Positions 46,055 through 57,000 of a stretch of 64,000 bases of DNA are shown here, in pieces. This stretch comes from Rhodococcus jostii RHA1 (lineage in GTDB: Bacteria; Actinomycetota; Actinomycetes; Mycobacteriales; Mycobacteriaceae). The notes under the pieces are model-generated. The model was not told the DNA's origin. It made no database searches and was given only the letters and a program-made list of their open reading frames with translations. Position numbers and translations under genes: made by a program. Positions within the stretch are counted from its first letter, which is position 1; each line of letters starts with the position of its first letter. The stretch covers positions 4,216,001-4,280,000 of the forward strand of contig NC_008268.1 in NCBI RefSeq assembly GCF_000014565.1, read 5' to 3'.

Positions 46055-47050
46055 ATGCGAGTTGGGGGTTCGACGAGAACAAGCGGATGGGCCAGGCGTA
46101 CCGCCGCCGCAATTGCTCTGGCGGTCGCACTGCCACTGGGCGTGACCATGGTGGGCGGCGGCGCAACGGCATCCGCAGCCTTCGACCCCGCCGCACAGGA
46201 CTTCTGGGTCGATTCCGCCATGGGACCGATCAAGAGCCGCATCTGGCGTGCCGCCGACGGCAACACCAACCGGGTCGTCTACCTGCTCGACGGTCTGCGC
46301 GCGCAGGACGACCTGAGCGGCTGGGAGGTCAACACCGACGCGGGCCCGTTCCTCGCCTCGCAGAACATCAACGTCGTCCAGCCGGTCGGCGGGCAGTCCA
46401 GCTTCTACTCCGACTGGATTTCGAACTCGAACCTCAACGGCCAGAAGACGCCGTACAAGTGGGAGACGTTCCTCACTCAGGAACTGCGCGACGCACTGGC
46501 GAACCGCCTCGGGTTCCAGTCCACCCGTAACGGCGTCATCGGCCTGTCGATGGGTGGCAGCGCCGCCCTGACCCTCGCTGCCTACCACCCCGAGCAGTTC
46601 AACTACGCGGGCTCGCTGTCCGGTTACCTGAACATCTCGGCTCCCGGCATGCGTGAGGCGATCCGCATCGCGATGCTCGACGCCGGCCGCTACAACGTCG
46701 ACGCGATGTGGGGCCCGCCGTGGAACCCGGCGTGGCTGCGCAACGACCCGTTCGTGTTCGCGAACAAGCTTCGCGACAACAACACCCGCCTGTGGGTGTC
46801 GGCGGCCAACGGCATCCCCGCCCCCGGCGGAGCCGCACCGACCGGATTCATGGACGTCTTCAACGCCAGCACCGGTGCGAGCCTCGAGGCACTGTCGCTG
46901 GCGAACACCCGTGCCTTCCAGGTCAAGATGGCGACCCTCGGCGCGAAGAACGTCACCTACAGCTTCCCGCCCCGCGGCATCCACACGTGGCGTTACTGGC
47001 AGCAGCAGATCCACGATCTGGCCGGCGACCTCGGCAACACGATCGGGTAG
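46055..47050 (+). CDS. mycolyltransferase (antigen 85 family) 2
   Basis: A 331-residue secreted mycolyltransferase. The signal peptide is residues 1-~39 (AAIALAVALPLGVTMVGGGA), then FDPAAQDFWVDSAMGPIKSR. It has YLLDGLRAQDDLSGWEV, QPVGGQSSFYSDWISN, IGLSMGGSAALTLAAY with Ser165, and PRGIHTWRYWQQQ with the His. A local patch is almost identical to mycolyltransferase 1, which suggests recent exchange. ATG 46055 is used; the 26 codons before it in the open frame are Arg-rich and would spoil the signal peptide. Confidence 0.94.
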   Translation: MRVGGSTRTSGWARRTAAAIALAVALPLGVTMVGGGATASAAFDPAAQDFWVDSAMGPIKSRIWRAADGNTNRVVYLLDGLRAQDDLSGWEVNTDAGPFLASQNINVVQPVGGQSSFYSDWISNSNLNGQKTPYKWETFLTQELRDALANRLGFQSTRNGVIGLSMGGSAALTLAAYHPEQFNYAGSLSGYLNISAPGMREAIRIAMLDAGRYNVDAMWGPPWNPAWLRNDPFVFANKLRDNNTRLWVSAANGIPAPGGAAPTGFMDVFNASTGASLEALSLANTRAFQVKMATLGAKNVTYSFPPRGIHTWRYWQQQIHDLAGDLGNTIG

Positions 47051-47131
47051 CTCGGAAGTAACAATTGCACCAGCTGTAACAGCGCGGCACTCCCACTCGT
47101 CTGTCGTTTGCGTGTAGAAAGAACCGGAACG

Positions 47132-47157
47132 CGAGGCCGTGCTCCGTGTTGGCCTCG
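47132..47157 (+). promoter_or_regulatory. hairpin in the leader of mycolyltransferase 3
   Basis: CGAGGCC (47132-47138) pairs with GGCCTCG (47151-47157) around a 12-nt loop, 24 bp before the start codon and just upstream of the GAGAGAG ribosome-binding site. Two GTAACA hexamers lie at 47058-47063 and 47076-47081, 18 bp apart. Confidence 0.4.
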
Positions 47158-47181
47158 ACGCGCAGAGAGAGAGTGAACGTC

Positions 47182-49068
47182 ATGCGAGTAGGCCTGTTCA
47201 AGGCAGAACGTCAGCGTTCGTCGGCCGGAAATGTTCGAAGGCGGACGCTGGCCTCGCTTGCCGCTGTGCTCGTGGTGCCGGTGGCGGTCGGGTTCGCCCA
47301 GACCGCCACCGTCTCGGCTGCGCCCGTCGCCGCACAGGCTCCGGTGGCCACGCAGGCCCCGGGCGCCGCGACGATCCATCACGTCGACTGGCTCACCGAC
47401 CGTCGCGTGGCGATCTGGATCAACTCTCCGTCGATGGGTGTGCCCATCCAGGTGCAGATGCTGCTTGCACGGGACTGGAACTCGAAGCCCACCGAGAAGT
47501 TCCCGTCCGTCTACATGCTCGACGGTCTCCGCGCGCAGGACAACGAGAACGGCTGGACGCTCGAGACCGACGCCGAATCGTTCTTCGCCGACAAGAACAT
47601 CAACGTCGTCCTCCCGGTCGGCGGCCAGTCCAGCTTCTACTCCGACTGGGTGGCCCAGGACAACGGTCAGAACTACCAGTGGGAGACGTTCCTCACGAAG
47701 GAACTGCCCCCGATCCTCGAAAGCGACTGGCGCACCACGCAGACACGCGGCGTCATCGGACTCTCGATGGGCGGCACGTCCGCGATGTTCCTCGCGGCTC
47801 GCAACCAGGGATTCTTCAAATTCGCCGCGTCGCTGTCGGGCATGCTCACCACCACCGCGCTCGGCATGCCGCAGGCCGTTGCGTACGCGATGAGCGACGC
47901 GGGCGGATTCGACGCGGACGCGATGTGGGGTCCCCCGACCAGCGCGGCGTGGGAGGAACACGACCCCTACCTGCTGGCCGACAAGCTCAAGGGCGTCAGC
48001 CTGTACATCTCCAGCGGTAGCGGAACCACGGGCCCGTACGACCAGCCGTCCGGAATCCCCGGCGTCAGCACCAATTACGCGGGTATGGGCCTTGAGATCC
48101 TGTCGCGGCTCACGTCCCAGACCTTCGCGACCAAGCTGAACAAGCTGGGCATCCCGGCCCAGGTCAACTACCGGCCGTCCGGCACGCACTCGTGGCCGTA
48201 CTGGCAGTTCGAGCTCCACCAGCTGTGGCCGCAGCTCGCCAGCGCCGTCGACGTCGAACCCGACAAGCCGGTATGCGCCACAGGCGGTTCCATCGCCGGG
48301 GTGGCCGGCGCGAACCCGTGGATCGGCGACTGCCTCACCCCCGAGTACAGCCTCGCTGGCGGCACGGTCCAGGACTTCCGCAACGGCCGGATCTTCGCCA
48401 AGTCCGACACCGGCGCGCAGCCGGTGGCCGGCGCCATCGGCGGCGTCTACCAGGCGACCGGTGGTCCGGGTGGGCCGCTCGGCTACCCGACGACGCCCGA
48501 ACTGGCCACCCCCGACGGTCGCGGTCGCTTCAACCACTTCGAGCGCGGGTCCGTGTACTGGTCGCCGCAGACCGGGGCACACGCCGTTCGCGGCGCGATC
48601 CGCGACGAGTGGGCACGTCAGGGCTGGGAAGCCGGACCGCTCGGATACCCGGTGGCCGAGGAAGTTCCCACGCCCGGCAAGGACGGCGCGGTGCAGGGCT
48701 TCGAGATCGGCGCCATGTACTTCAGTCCGGCGAACGGCACCCACCGCGTGCAGGGAATGATCATGGGCAAGTACGCCGAACTCGGTTACGAGGGCGGGTG
48801 GCTCGGATTCCCGAAGACCAGCGAGATCGCGGTCAAGGACGGCGGCCGGTTCAACCAGTTCGAGGGCGGCAACATCTACTGGAGCCCGCTGTCGGGTGCG
48901 TGGGCCGTGGAGAACGGACCGATCTTCGACGCCTGGAAGAGCGCCGGCTACGAGGGTGGCCGACTCGGCTTCCCGATCAGCGACAAATTCGCCATCCCCG
49001 GCGGAGTTCAGCAGAACTTCCAGACCGGTTACGTCACAGTGATCGACAACAAGGCCGAGATTCACTGA
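47182..49068 (+). CDS. mycolyltransferase 3 with four LGFP wall-binding repeats
   Basis: A 628-residue secreted protein. After a signal peptide (to about residue 46) comes an antigen 85-type domain: YMLDGLRAQDNENGWTLE, LPVGGQSSFYSDWVAQ, IGLSMGGTSAMFLAAR with Ser195 and SGTHSWPYWQFELH with the His. From about residue 430 to the end are four LGFP repeats (GPLGYPTTPE, GPLGYPVAEE, GWLGFPKTSE, GRLGFPISDK) that bind the cell wall. It corresponds to the FbpD/PS1-type protein (Rv3803c or corynebacterial Cop1) position. The repeats imply that it stays near arabinogalactan. Confidence 0.95.
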   Translation: MRVGLFKAERQRSSAGNVRRRTLASLAAVLVVPVAVGFAQTATVSAAPVAAQAPVATQAPGAATIHHVDWLTDRRVAIWINSPSMGVPIQVQMLLARDWNSKPTEKFPSVYMLDGLRAQDNENGWTLETDAESFFADKNINVVLPVGGQSSFYSDWVAQDNGQNYQWETFLTKELPPILESDWRTTQTRGVIGLSMGGTSAMFLAARNQGFFKFAASLSGMLTTTALGMPQAVAYAMSDAGGFDADAMWGPPTSAAWEEHDPYLLADKLKGVSLYISSGSGTTGPYDQPSGIPGVSTNYAGMGLEILSRLTSQTFATKLNKLGIPAQVNYRPSGTHSWPYWQFELHQLWPQLASAVDVEPDKPVCATGGSIAGVAGANPWIGDCLTPEYSLAGGTVQDFRNGRIFAKSDTGAQPVAGAIGGVYQATGGPGGPLGYPTTPELATPDGRGRFNHFERGSVYWSPQTGAHAVRGAIRDEWARQGWEAGPLGYPVAEEVPTPGKDGAVQGFEIGAMYFSPANGTHRVQGMIMGKYAELGYEGGWLGFPKTSEIAVKDGGRFNQFEGGNIYWSPLSGAWAVENGPIFDAWKSAGYEGGRLGFPISDKFAIPGGVQQNFQTGYVTVIDNKAEIH

Positions 49069-49194
49069 TGGCCGGACCGCACTAGAAATCTCACGCGCAG
49101 CGGGCGGGGCCGGGTCCGGCGGACCAGGCTTCCGCCCGATCTGCGTCTGTACCCTGTCGAGAGACAACGACTTGGAAAGCAAGGACGGAAATAG

Positions 49195-49770
49195 ATGCCG
49201 CAGCACTCACGTATCAGCACCACCTTCCGACGGGCGATCGCCGTAGGCGCGCTCGCCGTCGCAGCAAGCGGATTGTTGGTCGGGTGCGGCAGCGACGATT
49301 CCACGGCGACGTCGAACCCGTCCACCAGCGCCGCGACGTCGGCTGCGGCGTCCAGTTCCGCCGAGAGTTCGGCGTCCGCCGCGCCCAGCGCGAGCGCCTC
49401 GGCTTCGGCCTCCGCGCCGGTGACGAGCCCGGGTGAGGCGGCGACCGCGCCGCCGCAGCAGCCCGAGGAAGTTCCGGGTGATTTTCCCGGCCCCGCCGAG
49501 GTCCCGGTCAGCGCCGAAGGCCAGAAGTTCCTCGACGCGCTGAAGAGCAAGGGCATCGAGCCGGCCGCTGACGGCACCATGGCCGTGAGCACCGCCGACT
49601 TCATCTGCCAGGCCAAGGCCGAAGGCAAGAGCGACGCCGAAGCGATGGTGTTCGTCACAGCGATGGTCGGCACCGAGGCGTCGGCTGCGGGTCAGGAACT
49701 GACCCAGGAGCAGGCGACGGCCAACGCCCAGACCTACATGGATGTCGCCCACGCGACCTACTGCAAGTAG
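49195..49770 (+). CDS. DUF732-type lipoprotein
   Basis: A 191-residue lipoprotein. The signal peptide ends LVGC (residues ~28-31), a good lipobox, so it is acylated and anchored outside. Residues ~32-90 are a Ser/Ala/Pro linker with runs of ASA. The folded part, residues ~105-191, reads EGQKFLDALKSKGIEPAADG and STADFICQAKAEGKSDAEAM with a Cys pair typical of small secreted DUF732 proteins. Function unknown. Located between mycolyltransferase 3 and the cutinase-like gene, six bp before the latter. Confidence 0.82.
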   Translation: MPQHSRISTTFRRAIAVGALAVAASGLLVGCGSDDSTATSNPSTSAATSAAASSSAESSASAAPSASASASASAPVTSPGEAATAPPQQPEEVPGDFPGPAEVPVSAEGQKFLDALKSKGIEPAADGTMAVSTADFICQAKAEGKSDAEAMVFVTAMVGTEASAAGQELTQEQATANAQTYMDVAHATYCK

Positions 49771-49776
49771 ACGCCG

Positions 49777-50751
49777 ATGTCGTTGACCGGAACGCGGAAG
49801 AAGAAGAGCAGCCTCCTGCGCAAGCTGATGGTGCTGATCGTGATCCTGCTGGTGATTCTCGTCGCAGTGATCGCGCTCTGGTATCTCCTCGCAGGGCGGC
49901 TGCCCAAGCCGATCCCGACCCCGCCCGGTCCCGAGCGTCCCAACGCCCAGCCGGCCAGCTGTCCCGACGTCCAGGTGGTGGTCGTCCCGGGCACGTGGGA
50001 GTCCAGCGCCGCCGACGACCCGTACAACCCGACGGCCAACCCGGCGTCGCTGATGCTCAACGTGTCGCGGCCGCTGCAGGAGCAGTTCGAGCCGTCGCGC
50101 GCCGACGTGTACACGGTTCCGTACGTCGCACAGTTCTCCAACCCGGTCGCCTTCCCGCCGGACGGGCAGCAGTCGTACAACAACAGCCGCGGCGCGGGCA
50201 CGGCCGCCACCAACGACATCCTGATCCGTCGTCACGCCGAGTGCCCGCTGACCAGCTTCCTGCTCACCGGCTTCTCGCAGGGCGCGGTCATCGCCGGCGA
50301 CGTCGCGTCGAGTATCGGCGCAGGTGACGGTCCTGTTCCGGCGGATCTCGTACTGGGTGTCGGGCTCATCGCCGACGGTCGCCGCGACCCGGCCGCCGCC
50401 ACGAATATCGGGCAGCCGGTCGCCGGTGTCGGAGCCGAACTGTCGCTGGCCGGTCTGCAGATCCCGGGAATCACGATGACCGGTCCCCGCCCCGGCGGTT
50501 TCGGTGATCTCACCGACCGGGCGGTCGAGATCTGCGCCCCGTCGGACGGAATCTGCGACGCCCCGGCGCAGGCGTTGAAACCGAGCAACTGGATCGGAAG
50601 CGGTCTGCGTCTGCTCGAGTACAACAACAACCCCGTCCACGCGATGTACAACTCGTACGTCGTCGACGACTCCGGCACGACGGCCACGCAGTGGATCGCC
50701 GGATGGGCTGCCGAGAAGATCGAGGCCGCCCCGACCCCGGCACACAGTTGA
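49777..50751 (+). CDS. cutinase-like phospholipase/thioesterase (Rv3802c type)
   Basis: A 324-residue membrane-anchored cutinase-family protein. One N-terminal helix (LMVLIVILLVILVAVIALWY) anchors it. The nucleophile Ser is in LLTGFSQGAVIAGDV, and the C-terminal His in NNNPVHAMYNS; a catalytic Asp lies in DLTDRAVEICAPSDGICD with a disulfide pair. It matches Culp6/Rv3802c, an essential phospholipase A/thioesterase beside fadD32 in mycolate-making bacteria, thought to remodel envelope lipids. Intact triad; full length. Confidence 0.9.
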   Translation: MSLTGTRKKKSSLLRKLMVLIVILLVILVAVIALWYLLAGRLPKPIPTPPGPERPNAQPASCPDVQVVVVPGTWESSAADDPYNPTANPASLMLNVSRPLQEQFEPSRADVYTVPYVAQFSNPVAFPPDGQQSYNNSRGAGTAATNDILIRRHAECPLTSFLLTGFSQGAVIAGDVASSIGAGDGPVPADLVLGVGLIADGRRDPAAATNIGQPVAGVGAELSLAGLQIPGITMTGPRPGGFGDLTDRAVEICAPSDGICDAPAQALKPSNWIGSGLRLLEYNNNPVHAMYNSYVVDDSGTTATQWIAGWAAEKIEAAPTPAHS

Positions 50752-50945
50752 TTTTGTGGCGGATGGGTTCACCGTGGTCGGTGAGCCGTGAAACGTCCCA
50801 AACAGATAGGCGAGACGCGTACTGGCCGGTAGTGTGCGTTTCTCGGCACCGGTAGAGTGCTGCACTGTTGCGGCATCACCGGTGCCCGACCCCACCGATG
50901 TTCACGTCCTGAAACGCGGGCGTTTCACCACAGGAGAAGCTATTC

Positions 50946-51935
50946 ATGAGTTCCGACGCCAGCTCGTTGCGTAAGTTCCGATTCGCAGCAGGCGGAGAGG
51001 GCAACGCGGACGAGGGCGGCGCGCGTCGGTTCGTCAAGCTTGCGCAGAAGGCCGAGGAACTCGGGTTCGACAGCTTCATGATCCCCGACCACCTGGGGAA
51101 CCAGGTGGGACCGATCGCCGCTCTCGGTGCACTCGCGATCGCCACGGACAAGATCCGGCTCGGCACCGCCGTCCTGGCCAACGGCTTCCGGCACCCGGCG
51201 ATCCTCGCCAAGGACGCCGCCACCATCGACGTCCTGTCGGGTGGCCGCCTCGAACTCGGCATCGGCGCCGGCTGGATGAAGGAAGAGTTCGACAAGGGCG
51301 GCATCGACTACGAGCGCCCGGGCGTCCGGATCGCCAAGCTCGAGGAAACCCTGCAGATCCTCGACGTGCTGCTGCGCGGCCAGGAGTGCAACTTCGACGG
51401 CAAGTACTACCAGATCAAGGGCCTGACCGGCAGCCCGCGACCGCGGCAGGGCCCGCGTCCCCCGATCGCCGTCGGCGGCGGCGGCCCCAAGATGCTGGCG
51501 CTCGCGGCCAAGTACGCCGACATCATCTCCGTGGCGACGCCGACCAGCAAGGAAGGCAAGCTCCTGCTCTCGGGTGTCACGCTCGAGAAGACGATGGAGC
51601 GCGTCGACCGGATCCGGGAAGCTGCCGGTGACCGGTTCGACGACATCGAACTGAACTGGACGATCACCACCATCGTCATCACCGACGACCGTGAGCAGAC
51701 CGCCGAGATGGCGCTGGCCGCACTCGATCAGGGCTTCCCGCCGAACATCGAGGTCGACACCAAGCTGTCCGTCGAAGACATCCTGAGCTCGCCGTATCTC
51801 GCGATCGGAAGCTTCGAGGAGATCGCCGATCAGATACGTATGGTGCGAGAAAAGACGACAATGTCTTACGTCGGTGTGTTCCCCACACAGATGGATGCGT
51901 TCGCGCCGATCATCTCGCAACTGAAGGGCGAGTAG
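50946..51935 (+). CDS. LLM-class F420-dependent oxidoreductase inserted in mycolate block
   Basis: A 329-residue luciferase-like oxidoreductase. KAEELGFDSFMIPDHLGNQV, IRLGTAVLANGFRHPAILAK, LSGGRLELGIGAGWMKEEFD and RPPIAVGGGGPKMLALAAKY are the family signatures. It is not a close relative of the LLM at 3479. It sits between the cutinase-like gene and fadD32, which are neighbours in M. tuberculosis, so it looks like an insertion in this lineage. Substrate unknown; a mycolate-related redox step cannot be excluded. It has a 194-bp gap upstream, allowing its own promoter. Confidence 0.87.
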   Translation: MSSDASSLRKFRFAAGGEGNADEGGARRFVKLAQKAEELGFDSFMIPDHLGNQVGPIAALGALAIATDKIRLGTAVLANGFRHPAILAKDAATIDVLSGGRLELGIGAGWMKEEFDKGGIDYERPGVRIAKLEETLQILDVLLRGQECNFDGKYYQIKGLTGSPRPRQGPRPPIAVGGGGPKMLALAAKYADIISVATPTSKEGKLLLSGVTLEKTMERVDRIREAAGDRFDDIELNWTITTIVITDDREQTAEMALAALDQGFPPNIEVDTKLSVEDILSSPYLAIGSFEEIADQIRMVREKTTMSYVGVFPTQMDAFAPIISQLKGE

Positions 51936-52122
51936 ACGCAGCGTACCGAGGGCGGCGATGCCAATCTGTAACATATCGATGGTTTGGAATCGATGAACTT
52001 ATTCGGGTGAGTGGCGTGTTACGTCGTTCCCCACGAGTTGTACAAGATCCGATTCGGCGAAGGAAGTCTGGGGCGCAGTCATGCCGGTGGCATGCCTGTG
52101 TGATCGCTTCGGAGGAGATGGA

Positions 52123-54018
52123 ATGAACGCGAAGTTCGATGATTTTATCGACGAGAAGGGCCATATCAGGCTCGACTCGGGAAGCACGCTGGTCGACTAC
52201 GTCCAGCGGCACACCCGGGAGAACTCGGACGAGCTGGCATACCGCTACATCGACTATTCGCGGGACAGAGACGGCGAAGCACAGGAGCTGACCTGGGAAC
52301 AGTTCGGCCACCGCCTGCGCGCCGTCGCGGCTCGCCTCCAGCAGGTCACCAAGCCCGGCGACCGTGTCGCAGTCCTGGCGCCGCAGGGTCTCGACTACGT
52401 CATCTCCTTCTTCGCCGCCATCCACGCCGGAACGATTTCGGTGCCGCTGTTCGACCCCGACGAACCCGGCCATACCGACCGTCTGCACGCCGTCCTCAGT
52501 GACTGCACGCCTGCCGCCATCCTCACGGCCACCTCCTCCGCCGCGGGTGTTCGACAGTTCTTCCGGTCCCTCCCCGCCGCCCAGCGCCCCCGCATCATCG
52601 CCGTCGACGCCATCCCCGACAGCGTCGGCGAGTCCTGGGTGCGCCCCGAGATCGATCTCGACGACATCGCGTACCTGCAGTACACGTCCGGTTCCACCCG
52701 TGTGCCCGCCGGTGTGGAGATCACGCACCGCGCCGTCGGCACCAACGCGCTGCAGATGGTCGACTCCATCGAGCTCAACGAGAACTCGCGCGGCGTCACG
52801 TGGCTGCCGCTGTTCCACGACATGGGTCTGCTGACCGTCATCCTGCCCGCCCTGGGCGGCAAGTACATCACCATCATGAGCCCGCGCGCGTTCGTGCAGC
52901 GGCCGTACCGGTGGATCAAGGAACTGGCAGCGGTCTCCGACGGTGCGGGCACGTTCGCGGCCGCACCCAACTTCGCGTTCGAGCACGCGGCCGCCCGCGG
53001 TCTGCCGAAGAACGGTGAGAGCCTCGATCTGAGCAACGTGATCGGTCTCATCAACGGCAGCGAGCCGGTCACCACGTCGTCGATGCGCAAGTTCAACGAG
53101 GCGTTCGCGCCGTACGGCCTGCCGAAGACGGCGATCAAGCCCTCGTACGGCATGGCCGAGGCCACCCTGTTCGTGTCGTCCACCCGGCACTCGGACGAGG
53201 CCCGCGTCATCTACGTCGACCGCGACGAGCTCAACGCCGGTCGTGTCGTGAAGGTGGACCAGGACGCCGAGAACGCCATCCCGCAGGTGTCCTGCGGCTA
53301 CGTCGCGCGCAGCCAGTGGGCCGCCATCGTCGACCCGGAGTCGCGGATCGAGCAGCCCGACGACCGGGTCGGAGAGATCTGGCTGCACGGCGAGAACATC
53401 GGCATCGGCTACTGGGGTCGCACCGACGAGACCGCCGAGACCTTCCAAAACAAGCTGACCAACCGGCTCGCGGAGGGCAGCCACGCGGAGGGCACGCCCG
53501 AGGACGCCAACTGGATGCGGACCGGCGACTACGGCGTCTACATCGACGGCGAGCTGTTCATCACGGGCCGCGTCAAGGACCTCGTGATCGTCGACGGCCG
53601 CAACCACTACCCGCAGGACCTCGAGTACTCGGCGCAGGAGGCGAGCACCGCGCTCCGCCCCGGCTTCGTCGCCGCGTTCGCGGTCCCGGCCAACCAGCTG
53701 CCCGCCGTCGTGTTCGAGAACACACATTCGGGTCTGAACTACGACGCGGGCGACTCCTCCGAGCAGCTCGTGATCGTCGCCGAGCGTGCACCGGGTGCGG
53801 GCAAGGCCGACCCCCAGCCGATCGCCGACACGGTGCGGGCGGCGTTGTCGAGCAGGCACGGGGTCACCGCGCGCGACATCCTGCTGGTGCCCGCGGGCTC
53901 GATTCCTCGTACGTCGAGCGGCAAGATCGCCCGCCGCGCGTGCAAGGCGAGCTACATCGAAGGCACCCTGCGCGGCGGATACACGCAGACGGCCTTCCCC
54001 GATAGCGTTTCCGAATAG
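52123..54018 (+). CDS. fadD32: long-chain fatty-acid-AMP ligase FadD32
   Basis: A 631-residue acyl-AMP ligase that activates the meromycolic chain and loads it onto Pks13. [20 protein letters not shown] is the ATP-binding P-loop-like motif, [19 protein letters not shown] the adenine region, [16 protein letters not shown] and [20 protein letters not shown] the hinge, and [16 protein letters not shown] the C-terminal Lys. The FAAL-type insertion explains why no CoA ester is made. GGAGGAG lies six bases before ATG 52123. It heads the fadD32-pks13-accD4 operon. Confidence 0.96.
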   Translation: MNAKFDDFIDEKGHIRLDSGSTLVDYVQRHTRENSDELAYRYIDYSRDRDGEAQELTWEQFGHRLRAVAARLQQVTKPGDRVAVLAPQGLDYVISFFAAIHAGTISVPLFDPDEPGHTDRLHAVLSDCTPAAILTATSSAAGVRQFFRSLPAAQRPRIIAVDAIPDSVGESWVRPEIDLDDIAYLQYTSGSTRVPAGVEITHRAVGTNALQMVDSIELNENSRGVTWLPLFHDMGLLTVILPALGGKYITIMSPRAFVQRPYRWIKELAAVSDGAGTFAAAPNFAFEHAAARGLPKNGESLDLSNVIGLINGSEPVTTSSMRKFNEAFAPYGLPKTAIKPSYGMAEATLFVSSTRHSDEARVIYVDRDELNAGRVVKVDQDAENAIPQVSCGYVARSQWAAIVDPESRIEQPDDRVGEIWLHGENIGIGYWGRTDETAETFQNKLTNRLAEGSHAEGTPEDANWMRTGDYGVYIDGELFITGRVKDLVIVDGRNHYPQDLEYSAQEASTALRPGFVAAFAVPANQLPAVVFENTHSGLNYDAGDSSEQLVIVAERAPGAGKADPQPIADTVRAALSSRHGVTARDILLVPAGSIPRTSSGKIARRACKASYIEGTLRGGYTQTAFPDSVSE

Positions 54019-54049
54019 TCCACTTCCTGACGGGTAGCTTGGTGAGTTG

Positions 54050-57000
54050 ATGGCTGAAAAAGATGATGACCAGGTCGGGGCGAGCGAAGCGACGGGGAAT
54101 GTCACCGGCAGCACAGGTGACATGACGGTCGCGCAGCTACGCGAGTGGCTGCGTAACTGGATTGCCGACGCAACAGGGCAACCGGTCGGTCAGATCACCG
54201 ACGACCGCCCGATGGAAGAGTTCGGTCTGTCGTCTCGCGACGCAGTCGCGCTCAGTGGCGAGATCGAGGAACTGGTCGGCGTCACGCTCACCGCGACCGT
54301 CGCCTACCAGCACCCCACCATCGCGTCGCTGGCCACCCGCATCATCGAGGGCGAACCCGAGCAGCTCGACGACTCGGCCGACGCCGCGTACTACGCGTCG
54401 GCGCCGACGTCGGATGCGCACGACATCGCGATCGTGGGTCTGGCTTCCCGTTTCCCCGGTGCGGGTAAGACTCCTGCCGAGATGTGGCAGATGCTCGCGG
54501 AGGGCCGCGACGGCATCTCCGACCTGCCCGAGGGTCGCTGGGAGGAGTTCACCTCCGACCCGCAGATCAAGGCGGCCGTCGAGAAGGCCAACACGCAGGG
54601 CGGCTACCTCGACGACGTGAAGACCTTCGATGCGGAGTTCTTCGCGATGTCTCCGCTGGAGGTCGCGAACGTCGACCCGCAGCAACGCCTCGCGATGGAA
54701 CTGACGTGGGAGGCACTCGAGCACGCTCGCATCCCGGCCAGCGACCTCAAGGGTGAGCAGGTCGGTGTGTTCATCGGCAGCTCGGCCAACGACTACCAGT
54801 TGCTCGCGGTCAGCGACCCCGTCCACGCGCACCCGTATGCGCTGACCGGTACGTCGACGTCCATCGTCGCCAACCGGGTTTCGTACTTCTACGACTTCCG
54901 CGGGCCGTCGATCGCCCTCGACACGGCGTGCTCGTCGTCGCTCGTCGCGGTGCACCAGGCGGTCCGCTCGCTGCGGTCCGGTGAGTCGGATCTCGCGCTC
55001 GCCGGCGGCGTCAACATGCTCGTGGCGCCCCCCGCCACGCTGGGCTTCGACCAGCTGGGTGTGATGGCCCCCGACGGCCGCATCAAGGCGTTCTCCTCCG
55101 ACGCCGACGGCATGATCCGCGCCGAGGGCGGCGGTCTCGTGGTCCTCAAGCGTCTCGAGGACGCCGAGCGTGACGGCGACGAGATCCTCGCCGTCATCGC
55201 CGGCAGCGCCGTCAACCAGGACGGCCGCTCCAACGGTCTCGCGGCCCCGAACCCGGATGCGCAGGCCGACGTCCTGCGCCACGCCTACCGGGACGCGGGC
55301 ATCAACCCCGCCGGCGTCGACTACATCGAGGCGCACGGCACCGGCACCATCCTCGGCGACCCCATCGAGGCCGACGCGCTCGGACGCGTCGTCGGGCGTG
55401 GACGCGCCGACGACAAGCCCGCGTTGCTCGGCTCGGCCAAGACCAACTTCGGTCACCTCGAAGCCGCCGCGGGCGCCGCGGGCCTGATCAAGGTCGTGCT
55501 GTCGATGCAGGAAGACACCCTGCCGCCGACGCTGAACTTCGCCGGACCCAACCCGTACATCGCGTTCGACAAGGCGCACCTGCAGGTCATTCCCGAGGGT
55601 GCGGCGTGGCCGCGCTACACGGGCACGGCCGTCGCCGGTGTGTCCGGCTTCGGTTTCGGTGGCACCAACGCGCACGTCGTCGTGCGCGAGTACACCGGAC
55701 CTGCCGCGGATGACGCGGCCGAGATCACCGAGCCCGCTGTTCCCGCCGAGGAATCGGTGGCCGAGGCCGTCGAGCCGACGGTCGTTCTCGCCGTGTCGGG
55801 TGCGCTGCCGTCGCGTCGTCGCCGTGCCGCCGCCGATTTGGCCGACTGGCTGGAGACCGAAGAGGGCAGCACCACTCCGCTCGCCGACGTCGCGCGCTCG
55901 CTCGCCCGCCGCAACCACGGCCGCTCGCGTGCCGTCGTCCTGGCGAAGACCCGCTCCGAGGCCGTGACCGGGCTCCGCGCCATCGCCGCCGGAAAGCCGG
56001 GGCAGGGTGTGTTCTCGGCGGATTCGCCGTCGTCGAAGGGCGCCGTCTGGGTCCTGTCGGGCTTCGGTTCGCAGCACCGCAAGATGGCCAAGCAGCTCTA
56101 CCTGGAGAACCCGGTCTTCGCGGCCGCCATCGACGAGGTCGACGCGCTGATCGAGGACGAGGCCGGCTACTCCATGAAGGAGAAGTTCCTCGACGACGCG
56201 ATCGACTACGACGTCGAGACCTCCCAGGTCGGCATCTTCACCATCCAGATCGGTCTGGCGGCCCTGCTGCGTCACCACGGCGCCCAGCCCGAGGCCGTGG
56301 TCGGACACTCGATGGGTGAGGCTGCCGCCGCGTACATCTCGGGTGGTCTGCCGCTCGAGGACGCGGTGCGGGTGATCTGCGCCCGGTCCCGCCTCATGGG
56401 AGAGGCCGAGGCCACGCTGGAGGGCGACGACATCCGTCTGATGGCGCTCGTCGAGTACAGCGCGTCCGAGATCGAGACCGTTCTCACCGACTTCCCGCAC
56501 CTCGAGGTCTGCGTGTACGCGGCGCCGACGCACACCGTGATCGGTGGCCCCGAGCCCGAGGTCAACGCCATCGTCGCGCGCGCCGAGGGCGAGGAGAAGA
56601 TGGCCCGCGTCCTCAAGACGAAGGGCGCCAGCCACACCTCCCAGGTCGATCCGCTGCTGGGCGAGCTGGCCGCGGAACTGGCGGGCATCGAGCCGACCAA
56701 GTTGAAGCTGGGCGTGTACTCGTCGGTCGACCAGGACACGTACTACCGCGCCGGCCACGAGCCGATCCACCGCGAGGAGTACTGGACCAAGGGTCTGCGC
56801 CACAGCGTGTACTTCACCAACGCCGTCCGCCTCGCCGTGGGCAGCGGGCACACCACGTTCGTGGAGCTGGCGCCCAACCCGGTAGCCCTGATGTCCGTCG
56901 CCGCCACCGCGTTCGACGCCGGTCTGCACGACATGCAGCTCATCCAGACGCTCAAGCGCAAGGAGGACGAGCCGCTCGGTGTTCTCGCAGCGCTCGCGCA

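Noticed and set aside
51968..51995. ATCGATG direct repeats upstream of fadD32 as a lipid-regulator operator
   Set aside because: Two 7-bp copies 14 bp apart are short, and no known regulator consensus fits well enough.
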